Shown here: positions 38,561 through 45,476 of the stretch, in pieces
Layout of the letters: the number at the start of each line of letters is the position of its first letter
How positions within the stretch are numbered: the first letter of the stretch is position 1
NCBI RefSeq assembly: GCF_033097365.1
Contig: NZ_AP028461.1
Location: 7,626,001-7,690,000 of the forward strand
Reading direction: 5' to 3'
Origin: Actinoplanes sichuanensis
Lineage (GTDB): Bacteria; Actinomycetota; Actinomycetes; Mycobacteriales; Micromonosporaceae
DNA: 64,000 bases
Position numbers and translations under genes: made by a program
Notes under the pieces: model-generated
Told to the model about the DNA's origin: nothing
Databases searched by the model: none
What the model saw: the letters and a program-made list of their open reading frames with translations, nothing else

Positions 38561-40696
38561 TCACGCGGCGGCACGTCCGGGCATGGGTGCGTTGCACGTA
38601 TGTTTACGGTCGCCGGTCACCGGCACCCGCCGGATCGCCCGGCGCGCGATGAGGAAGTCCCAGATCCGGTCGGCGGATTCGGCGGGCAACATCCAGGCCC
38701 GGCGACGGGCATCGGCGATCGTCGACGCCGTGGTGAAGATCTTCAGGAACGGGACGGTACGGCGGGGCAGCAGCATGACCCGCCCGTCGGCCCGCCGGAA
38801 GGCCACCCGGTCGCCCGGTTCGTCGGAGTTCGCCCGCTGGATCTCGGCGAGCCGCCGCAGCACATCCGGGTCCTGGTCGGGCAGCAGTTCGCCGTCGAGC
38901 ACGAACTCCCGGTCCTCGTCGTCCGGCCCGCGCCGCACGCTGCGTTCCAGCAGATCACTGACCGCGGTGCCGTACCGGTCGTGGTAGAAGAACGTGTGCG
39001 GGGTGTCGGTGCTGCTCACCCAGGGCCGCGGGTACTCACCCATGTAGAGGCTGAGTTTGTCGGCCATCACCTCGTCGCGGACGGTCTGCGTGATCGGCTC
39101 GTCGAAGAGCAGCGTACGGTCGATGTCGGCGCCCTCGAAGGAGCGGATGCCGCTGATCCCGAACCGATCAGGCTGTTTGGCCACGATGGCGCCCGGGGTG
39201 AGGACGAACTCGCCGAGGCCACCGAAGGTCCACAGTTCCCGGTTGTCCCGCAGGAAACTCACCGACTCGCGGGCCTCGTCCAGGGTCTCGGTGGGAAAAC
39301 CGGTGAAGCCCATGATCTGTACGCCGATCCCGGCCTTGTGCATCGAGGACATCGTCTGCCGTACCTGCGCCGGTCTGGTGCCCTTGTCGATCAGGTCGAG
39401 GATCCGCTGGTTGCCCGACTCGAAACCCACCGAGATTGCCGTGCACCCGGCCTGTTTCAGCAGCTCGCACCGCTCGTCGGACCAGTACTTCTCGAGCCTG
39501 ATCTCGGCGCCCCAGCGCACGTCGATGCCCCGCTCGACGACCTTCTCGGCGAACCGCAGGATGGCCGCCGGCGCGAGCACGTCCACCGAGAAGTAGACGA
39601 ACTGCGCGAACTTCGACAGTTCCTCGACGTCGCGGATCATCCGGTCCACGGTGTCCTGCCGCCACGGGCTGGTCGGCCCGTCGGTGTTCAGCCCGTAGTC
39701 GCAGAACGTGCACTTGTTCCAGTAGCAGCCCCGGGTCGGCGAGTAGTACACGAACCGGGTCGGGCTCAGGTACATGTCCCAGGGCAGGTTGCTGAAGTCC
39801 GGGGTGGGCAGCTCGCCGAGCTTCTCATAGTGCAGCATCGGCAGCGCCCGGACCGCGCCGTGCTTCGGGTGCAGCCGCACGTTGGGGTGCTTGGTGGGCA
39901 GCGTGCCGGCGCCGAGCGCGTCGAGGATCTCGGTGTACGCGCTCTCGCCCTCCCCCACCACCAGCCCGTCGAAGTCGGCGAACAGCTCGAACAGCCGTTT
40001 CTTGTCCCGCAGGTTCTTGAAGCAGTCGGAGACCTCGGTGCCACCGGCGATCAGGAAGACGTCCGGCAGGGTCTGGCGGATCAGCCGGGCCAGCCACAGC
40101 GCGAACGGCAGCTGCCACTGGTAGGTGATGCTGATCCCGACCAGGTCGAAGTTCCCGGCCCGCAGTCGGGGCAGCAGCGACTCCTGGTAGTACGGCGTGA
40201 ACGGCCGGCTCAGCCGGGACAGCACGGCCGGGTCGGTCAGCGCCCGCAGCGACCCGATCTCGATCTCCCGGGGCGCGTTGAGTTGGAAGCCGTTCTGGAA
40301 CTGGCCGGGGAAGCCGGCGCCGCCGAGGCAGCTCATCCAGGCCGACACCCCGTCCACCGCACGGTGGTAGGCGTCCAGGTCGAAGAACCGTTCCGGGTCC
40401 TGGAAGGTGGCCACCGCGTCCCGGATCGCCTCCGGATCGGGGGTGCCGGTCTGCAGCAGGTGGGCCCGTTCGGTCAGGTCGGTGGTGGTCCGGGCGGCGC
40501 TCAACGCCTGGTCGAGCCAGGCCAGCGCGGACGGCGTGTAGGAGTGGTGGAACGCCTCGATGTTGGCGTCGATCACGGTCGCCGGGCGATGACCCACCGA
40601 GCGGGCGTACGAGTCGAGATAGTTCAGTGAGTGGTAGCCGGACGTCGGGTCGGTCAGCGGAGGGTAGATGAGCGCGGCGTTCGGGCTGCTGGTCAC
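38561..40696 (-). CDS. Radical SAM RiPP maturase with B12-binding-like N-terminal region
   Basis: 711 residues. The N-terminal third has a Rossmann-like layout seen in cobalamin-binding radical SAM proteins (AALIYPPLTDPTSGYHSLNY; DLVGISITYQWQLPFALWLA; FLIAGGTEVSD) but lacks the DxHxxG cobalamin motif. The radical SAM cluster motif is RGCYWNKCTFCDYG with Cys324, Cys329 and Cys332, i.e. CX4CX2C rather than the usual CX3CX2C. It resembles the CW-x-CxFC motif of maturases in NHLP/peptide clusters. The GTG at 40696 overlaps the tfuA TGA, with AGGTGG upstream; a longer start at 40735 is less likely. Reaction unknown. Confidence 0.85.
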   Translation of the reverse strand: MTSSPNAALIYPPLTDPTSGYHSLNYLDSYARSVGHRPATVIDANIEAFHHSYTPSALAWLDQALSAARTTTDLTERAHLLQTGTPDPEAIRDAVATFQDPERFFDLDAYHRAVDGVSAWMSCLGGAGFPGQFQNGFQLNAPREIEIGSLRALTDPAVLSRLSRPFTPYYQESLLPRLRAGNFDLVGISITYQWQLPFALWLARLIRQTLPDVFLIAGGTEVSDCFKNLRDKKRLFELFADFDGLVVGEGESAYTEILDALGAGTLPTKHPNVRLHPKHGAVRALPMLHYEKLGELPTPDFSNLPWDMYLSPTRFVYYSPTRGCYWNKCTFCDYGLNTDGPTSPWRQDTVDRMIRDVEELSKFAQFVYFSVDVLAPAAILRFAEKVVERGIDVRWGAEIRLEKYWSDERCELLKQAGCTAISVGFESGNQRILDLIDKGTRPAQVRQTMSSMHKAGIGVQIMGFTGFPTETLDEARESVSFLRDNRELWTFGGLGEFVLTPGAIVAKQPDRFGISGIRSFEGADIDRTLLFDEPITQTVRDEVMADKLSLYMGEYPRPWVSSTDTPHTFFYHDRYGTAVSDLLERSVRRGPDDEDREFVLDGELLPDQDPDVLRRLAEIQRANSDEPGDRVAFRRADGRVMLLPRRTVPFLKIFTTASTIADARRRAWMLPAESADRIWDFLIARRAIRRVPVTGDRKHTCNAPMPGRAAA

Positions 40697-42018
40697 TGGT
40701 GCACCACCTCGCGAGGTCGAGTCGGGGGGAACCACGGCGCCCGGAGCACGCGCAGGTAGCCGATGAGGAAACCGGCCAGTTCACGGAGCTGGTCGAGGTC
40801 GCGGAAGCCGCGGTCCCAGGCGGCCGCGGTCAGGCCGGCCGGCTCGCAGCCCCACTGGGCGGCGAGCACCGCGTCGGTGATCCCGGCCCGGAACCGGGCC
40901 GGGCGCCCCTGTCGCCGGGTGAGTCCGGCCTGGATGCCCTTGGCGGTGACGACCGCCTGCCGGGCGATGTCGAGCACGTCGGCCCGGTGTAGCTCGGGCG
41001 GGATCATCGCCGGTGAGATCTGCCTGGTCTCGGCCGCGCCGAGACTGCGGACCAGCAGTCGCAGGGTGGCCTCGGCGGCGGGCAGGCCCACCTCGTCCGG
41101 GGTGAGCCACGAGCCGTCCGGGACCGGCCCACCGCGGCCGAGACGCTCGGCCGTGCGCAGGGCCGACTCCTCCAGGGCGGGGTCGTCCGGCGCGGCACCG
41201 CTGAAGTCGGCCAGCACCCGGGCCCGATGCGCGGCCGCGAAGCCGGGGTGCAGCACGCGCAGCGCGACCAGCAACTCCTGTTCGCTGACCCCGCCGGTCT
41301 GCTCGTAGCGGGAGCGCCAGCCCTCCAAGTAGGTGGTGTGCACGTGTTCGATCGGCTCGTCGCCGGGTCCGGCCGGGCACAGCCGGGGGTCATCGGCCGC
41401 GGCGGCGCGCAGCAGCAGCCGGGCGTCGGCGGCCTTCGCGTCGACCGGATGCTCCCGCAGCCACGACCCCAGCCCGTCCATCGCGGAGCCGGCCCGCAGC
41501 GCCAGCGAACGCCAGGTCAGCAGCCGGAACGGGATGTCGGCGGCGGTCTTCAGCAGCAGCTCGCCCTCGTCCGGGCCGATCGCGCCGGCCGTGATCGCCT
41601 CGCGGACCGCGATCCGGATGTTCACCAGCGGCTCGCTCAGCTGCCGGTACTCGTCCTCATCGAGCCCGTGCACCACGGCTACCTCGTGGTCACCGGTGAC
41701 GGTGCCGTCCCGGTAGAGCTCGAAGACGTCACCGAAGCCGCGCATGCCGTACGGCCACAGCTCGGCGGCCCGCAGCGCGCCCATGCTGCTGCCACCGGCC
41801 ACCGTGACGCCGCGTTCCAGCAGGAACAGGATCTCCCGATGCCGGACCGGCGGCCGGTGCATGAAGAAGCCGTCGATGATCAGCACCCGGTCGTCCGGGC
41901 CGGGGGCGAGCCGGAGCAGGTCGCCGTGCCCGACCGGCGGCAGGATCCGCGCGCCGGGCAGCAGTGCGGCGGCCTCCGCGGCGGGCAGGCTCGGGCCGAG
42001 GAAGACCAGGTCAGACAT
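40693..42018 (-). CDS. tfuA: TfuA-domain protein, partner of YcaO
   Basis: 441 residues. The TfuA core is at roughly residues 1-170: LVFLGPSLPAAEAAALLPGA, VLIIDGFFMHRPPVRHREIL, and VAGGSSMGALRAAELWPYGM with the conserved SSMGALRAAE block. TfuA proteins work with YcaO enzymes in backbone thioamidation (thioviridamide-type peptides and methanogen McrA), possibly delivering sulfur. The C-terminal ~270 residues are an extension beyond the usual stand-alone TfuA length. The ATG at 42018 overlaps the ycaO stop by eight bases. Confidence 0.88.
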   Translation of the reverse strand: MSDLVFLGPSLPAAEAAALLPGARILPPVGHGDLLRLAPGPDDRVLIIDGFFMHRPPVRHREILFLLERGVTVAGGSSMGALRAAELWPYGMRGFGDVFELYRDGTVTGDHEVAVVHGLDEDEYRQLSEPLVNIRIAVREAITAGAIGPDEGELLLKTAADIPFRLLTWRSLALRAGSAMDGLGSWLREHPVDAKAADARLLLRAAAADDPRLCPAGPGDEPIEHVHTTYLEGWRSRYEQTGGVSEQELLVALRVLHPGFAAAHRARVLADFSGAAPDDPALEESALRTAERLGRGGPVPDGSWLTPDEVGLPAAEATLRLLVRSLGAAETRQISPAMIPPELHRADVLDIARQAVVTAKGIQAGLTRRQGRPARFRAGITDAVLAAQWGCEPAGLTAAAWDRGFRDLDQLRELAGFLIGYLRVLRAPWFPPTRPREVVHQ

Positions 42019-43195
42019 CGCCGGCTCCGGGGCGCAGGGAGAGCGCGGCGTCGTCGACCAGGCGCAGGCCCGGCGCGATCACCCGGCTCACCGGGATGCC
42101 GACCTCGTCGTGGGTCAGGTCCACCACGAACGGCTCGTGGCCGGTGTACTCCATGATCCGGGCGGCTACGTGCTGCACGAGGGCCTCCAGGTCCTGGCCG
42201 AGGGCGGTCACCGCGGGATCCGGCGGGCGGATCGGCTCGCAGGGCAGGTCGAGGGCGGGCGGCGGCTCGGCGTACGGGTCGGCGGCCATGTAGACCTCAC
42301 CGGCGATGTCGTCGCGGGCCCCGCCGACGGTGACCAGCCGGGACTGGGCCGCCTCGGCCAGCGCCCGGCCGACCGCCCGACCCGGGTCGACGTGACATCC
42401 GAAGCCGCCGAAGACCATCGGGATCGAGTTGTCCCACATCGACGCGCCGTAGCAGGGCAGCCCGGTCGGGCCGGTCAGGTCGACCACCTCGACCCAACTG
42501 GAGGAGCCACGGACCGCGGCGAGCACGGCCATGGTCGAGGGATCGGTGCAACTGTCCGGGTCCACGTAGCGGCGGTCGGCGAGAGCGGAGATCGCGTACG
42601 GCGTCATCCCGTCCCGCTCGACGAGTTCCAGCAGCGCGTGCAGGGTCGCCTCGGCCGCGGTGTTCCCGGTGGCCAGCCCGCTGCTGGTCGGGGTGAAGAG
42701 GACGTCGTTCGGGATGCCCCCGGGGGTGACCGTGAAGTCGAGATAGACCAGGTCGTAGGGGGCCAGGTAGGTGCGCCCGGTCAGCAGGCCACGACCGGCG
42801 ATCCAGTCGAGCACGGTCCGGCCGGTCAGTGGCGACCGCGGCGCCAGATGCAGGGAGCGAGGGTCAAACCCGAGATCAAGATCAAGGGCCGGCGCTCGTA
42901 CGGCCACCGCGCGCCGCGGATTCTCGGCGTGCCAGCCCTCGATGCTCTCCATCGTCGCGGCCACCCGGGACTGGGCCGCGGTGAGCCCGGTGCCGACGGT
43001 CACGGCCAGGCACCGCCCGGTGGGGCGGTAGGCCACGTGCACCGGCAGCCCGACCTCGTCCAGCCCGGTGATGTCGGCGACCCGGGTGATCCCGAACCGC
43101 GGCAGCATCGGCCGGATCCGTTCCCAGGTCTGCTCGGCGGTCGCCGCCCGGTACGACGCGGTCCGGGTCGGGTGATCGTTGACGGTCGTCGGCAC
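42011..43195 (-). CDS. Stand-alone YcaO enzyme, TfuA-associated (probable thioamide-forming)
   Basis: 394 residues, one YcaO ATP-binding domain. Motifs: AATMESIEGWHAENPRRAV, LHALLELVERDGM and RALAEAAQSRLVTV supply the Glu/Arg set that holds ATP and Mg. It activates a peptide amide with ATP; with TfuA the known outcome is a thioamide, while with an E1-like partner it is an azoline. Since it overlaps tfuA, thioamidation is the favoured reading. GTG start at 43195 with GGGGAGG upstream. Sits directly after the Asn-rich precursor, beyond a hairpin. Confidence 0.92.
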   Translation of the reverse strand: MPTTVNDHPTRTASYRAATAEQTWERIRPMLPRFGITRVADITGLDEVGLPVHVAYRPTGRCLAVTVGTGLTAAQSRVAATMESIEGWHAENPRRAVAVRAPALDLDLGFDPRSLHLAPRSPLTGRTVLDWIAGRGLLTGRTYLAPYDLVYLDFTVTPGGIPNDVLFTPTSSGLATGNTAAEATLHALLELVERDGMTPYAISALADRRYVDPDSCTDPSTMAVLAAVRGSSSWVEVVDLTGPTGLPCYGASMWDNSIPMVFGGFGCHVDPGRAVGRALAEAAQSRLVTVGGARDDIAGEVYMAADPYAEPPPALDLPCEPIRPPDPAVTALGQDLEALVQHVAARIMEYTGHEPFVVDLTHDEVGIPVSRVIAPGLRLVDDAALSLRPGAGDV

Positions 43196-43219
43196 GGTTC
43201 GTCCTCCCCGGGAAGTGCG

Positions 43220-43250
43220 GGGCCGGCGCGAACGGGGGTCGCGCCGGCCC
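43220..43250 (-). terminator. Strong hairpin between Asn-rich precursor and ycaO
   Basis: Perfect 12-bp stem GGGCCGGCGCGA (43220-43231) / TCGCGCCGGCCC (43239-43250) with a 7-base loop. It starts six bases after the precursor stop and ends 25 bases before the ycaO GTG. No T-run. Such hairpins after RiPP precursor genes often protect or partly terminate the short mRNA, giving more precursor than enzyme. Confidence 0.75.
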
Positions 43251-43255
43251 GGCCG

Positions 43256-43609
43256 TCACTTGGACTGGTAGAGGTTGTTGTTGACGTTGTTGCCGGCCGC
43301 GATCAGCTCGAGGTCCTCGTCGGTGAGCTCGCTCAGGTCGATCGGGGCGTGCTCGGGAACACGCAGCACGTGCGTCCCGGGGGTGCCGTGGAAGGCCTGC
43401 AGGATCTCGGTCCGGGTGAGCAGCTCCTCCGGCTGGCTCCGGTCGACCGTCACGGTCGCCGCGGGGTCGACCGGCAGGCCGGCCTCGATCGCGTACTGCT
43501 TCGGGTCGGCGAGCAGCGCCGACAGCGCGGCGTCGTCGCTCCAGACCTTGGCCAGCAGGCCCTGGTAGGCCCGGTCGAACTCGGTGAAGTCGGTCTCTTC
43601 GGCGCTCAT
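43256..43609 (-). CDS. NHLP-leader RiPP precursor with Asn-rich, Cys-free tail
   Basis: 117 residues. The leader resembles the nitrile-hydratase-like (NHLP/proteusin) type: FDRAYQGLLAKVWSDDAALS, LLADPKQYAIEAGLPVDP, VTVDRSQPEE, then the acidic LSELTDEDLELIAAG, which ends in the small-residue cleavage motif. The tail after it (residues 107-117) is NNVNNNLYQSK: five Asn, no Cys. Strong GGAAGGAC ribosome site before the ATG at 43609. It is directly followed by the YcaO/TfuA/radical SAM genes, so these are its likely modifiers. Asn-rich cores are known in polytheonamide-type proteusins. Confidence 0.85.
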   Translation of the reverse strand: MSAEETDFTEFDRAYQGLLAKVWSDDAALSALLADPKQYAIEAGLPVDPAATVTVDRSQPEELLTRTEILQAFHGTPGTHVLRVPEHAPIDLSELTDEDLELIAAGNNVNNNLYQSK

Positions 43610-43683
43610 GACACACGTCCTTCCGGTGCTACTGCGAATGGGGTGACGGCCCGGTGATGCCGGTGGGGCCGTGATGCCGGGCC

Positions 43684-43772
43684 GGGAAGCGGCGGTGGCG
43701 TGACCACGACGCTAGGAACGGCCGGAGGGCCCGGGCAAGGGAAGCGGCGGTGACGGCACGGGACGGTGCCGT
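43684..43772 (-). promoter_or_regulatory. Intergenic region between the two precursors: direct repeat and small hairpin
   Basis: The 200 bases between the precursor genes hold a 14-bp direct repeat, GGGAAGCGGCGGTG, at 43684-43697 and 43739-43752, and a 7-bp stem (ACGGCAC 43753-43759 / GTGCCGT 43766-43772) after the Cys-rich precursor. They could be part of a promoter for the Asn-rich precursor or a weak terminator; neither can be proven from sequence. Confidence 0.4.
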
Positions 43773-43809
43773 GACGCTCCGAGCACGGAACCGATCGATG
43801 TCATCGCGG

Positions 43810-44175
43810 TCAGGTGCAGCAGCAGGGGCAGCAGCAGGCGCCCGTCGGGTCCACCCCGGCCACCACACTGTCCAGCTCGTGCTCGGACAGTTCCTGCTCG
43901 TCGAGCTCGTCCAGGGCGGGCACGTAGAGCAGCAGCGGCCCGCGGCCGGCGGCGGCGTCCGCCCAGGCCCGGACCTGCACGTCGATGTCCGGATCCATGT
44001 GCTGGGCGTCGCGCACCACCACGACCGGTACCTCCGGCGGCAGCAGCAGGTCGTGCTCGGCGAGCAGCCGGTGCGGATCGGTGCCGAGCAGGCGTTCCTG
44101 CTCCGGTTCCGACCAGACACCGGCGACCAGTCGGCCGTACGCGGTGATGAAGAGTGTGCGTTCTGACGGGTCCAT
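43810..44175 (-). CDS. NHLP-leader RiPP precursor with CCCPCCCT tail
   Basis: 121 residues from the ATG at 44175 (GGAGA upstream). The leader parallels the neighbouring precursor: FITAYGRLVAGVWSEPEQER, LLGTDPHRLLAEHDLLLPPE, VVVVRDAQHMD, YVPALDELDEQELSEHELDS, ending VVAG. The tail (residues 108-121) is VDPTGACCCPCCCT: six Cys in two triplets around Pro, all at the extreme C terminus, ideal for serial thiazole formation by the cyclodehydratase/SagB pair encoded divergently at 45477-49290. A longer reading from 44268 has no ribosome site. Confidence 0.88.
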   Translation of the reverse strand: MDPSERTLFITAYGRLVAGVWSEPEQERLLGTDPHRLLAEHDLLLPPEVPVVVVRDAQHMDPDIDVQVRAWADAAAGRGPLLLYVPALDELDEQELSEHELDSVVAGVDPTGACCCPCCCT

Positions 44176-44242
44176 CGTTTCTGTCTCCGCTCTCACGGGG
44201 CCTGCAGGATTCGCCCATCGTCGGCGCGGACTCCGGTGGCGA

Positions 44243-44307
44243 CCGGGCACGGCATCGATCGGTGTCACGGTGCCGCCCGCCCGGACACGGTTCGGTGCCG
44301 TGCCCGG
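44243..44307. promoter_or_regulatory. Divergent promoter region with a perfect 12-bp inverted repeat
   Basis: The 213 bases between the minus-strand precursor arm and the plus-strand lipoprotein/cyclodehydratase arm must carry both promoters. CCGGGCACGGCA (44243-44254) and TGCCGTGCCCGG (44296-44307) are a perfect inverted repeat 41 bases apart, with the sub-motif CGGTGCCG repeated between them. It may be a binding site for the cluster's LAL or MerR regulator. Confidence 0.5.
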
Positions 44308-44388
44308 CCCGGCGCCGGAACCTCGCCGAATACTCGGATCACGGCGGCGGACGCCGGTTGCGGTAGTGACGAGGATCAGGTGGTCGAC

Positions 44389-45375
44389 ATGGCATCCCGG
44401 ACGCGTGACGGGCTCGGGCGGATGGTGATCCCGACGGTCTTCCTGCTGGCCGTCGCCGGGTGCGGCGACCCGGGGACCGAGCCGGCGGCGGCACCGCCGG
44501 AGGCCGTCGGGCCGAGCGCCGCGGGCTTCGACCCGGCCGCGGTGCTGGCCGAGTTCGACGCGGCCGACTCGGCGGCGTCGAAGAGCGGCGACGGCGAGAG
44601 ACTGGCCGTCTGGGAGACCGGACCGGCCCTGCAGAACAGCCTGGCCGGGGTGAAACGGGCCCGGCTCAGCAAGCGGGTCCTACCCGGTTTCAAACACCGG
44701 GAGCCGGTGTTCGCGGTGTCCGAATCCTGCTTCGTGGTCTCCGCCGAGATGGCCGTGGACGGCGAGGACCGGCCCCGCGCCGACGCCGCCCACTTCGCCA
44801 GGACGGCCGACGGCAGATGGCAGCTCAGCCACCACGTGATGATCTCCGACGAGCGGGTGGCGGCGACCGGGGCGTTCCAGCGGGCGACCGCGCACCCGAC
44901 CGACGAGGTGCTGGCGGCGGCCCGCCGGACCGCGCTGACCGGTGAGGTCTTCAACCGCAGCATCGCCGGACCGGCCGACACCACGCTCCTGGCGCGCAGC
45001 GCCGTCCTCGACGACCAGCTGGCCGCCGGATGGTCCATCTACACGTCGCAGATGGAGGCCGCGTCGATGACGGTGGACCGCAGGCTGACCGCCTCGGAAT
45101 GGGCTCCGTGCGCGGCGAAGGCCGACGACGGCATCGTGGGCTTCCTGACCCTCAACGTGGTCGACACGATCGTCTCCACGACGGACGGCGCCGACGCGGT
45201 CCTCGCCCCGCCCGCCCCGGATCTGCTGGCCACCGGCCGGACCACCGCGGTGAAGGCACACACGATCACCGTCTCCCGCGTCGAGACGTTCCTGCTCAAG
45301 ATGCCGCCGGACGGCGGCCCGGCCGCGGTGCTCGGCCTGACCGACGCCGCCACCGAGATCGTCGCCACCGACTAG
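44389..45375 (+). CDS. Lipoprotein of unknown function at the RiPP cluster
   Basis: 328 residues. The N terminus has a lipoprotein signal: basic MASRTRDGLGR, hydrophobic MVIPTVFLLAVAGC with lipobox VAGC, then a Gly/Pro/Ala linker. The exported part of about 290 residues has no motif I know; one Cys pair (ESCFVV and WAPCAAK) could form a disulfide. The ATG at 44389 was chosen to place the signal at the N terminus. First gene of the plus-strand arm, divergent from the precursors; immunity or product binding is possible but speculative. Confidence 0.75.
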   Translation: MASRTRDGLGRMVIPTVFLLAVAGCGDPGTEPAAAPPEAVGPSAAGFDPAAVLAEFDAADSAASKSGDGERLAVWETGPALQNSLAGVKRARLSKRVLPGFKHREPVFAVSESCFVVSAEMAVDGEDRPRADAAHFARTADGRWQLSHHVMISDERVAATGAFQRATAHPTDEVLAAARRTALTGEVFNRSIAGPADTTLLARSAVLDDQLAAGWSIYTSQMEAASMTVDRRLTASEWAPCAAKADDGIVGFLTLNVVDTIVSTTDGADAVLAPPAPDLLATGRTTAVKAHTITVSRVETFLLKMPPDGGPAAVLGLTDAATEIVATD

Positions 45376-45476
45376 CCCGTTCGCGGCCCGCCACTACGGC
45401 CGGGATCGGTGCCATTGCTGGAGCCGACCGGGATGCCGACCAAGAATCGCCGGTAACCGGCTGTGAGGTGAGACCG

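Noticed and set aside
44176..44268. 31-residue N-terminal extension of the Cys-rich precursor
   Set aside because: No ribosome site and Arg-rich content; the ATG at 44175 aligns with the neighbouring precursor's leader.
44243..44307. Reading the 12-bp inverted repeat as a terminator
   Set aside because: It lies between two divergent starts, not after a stop, and has a 41-base spacer; a regulatory site is more sensible.
45030..45476. N-terminal extension of the YcaO fusion reading through the lipoprotein gene
   Set aside because: The extra 149 residues are an alternate frame of the lipoprotein gene; a good ribosome site and ATG lie at 45477.
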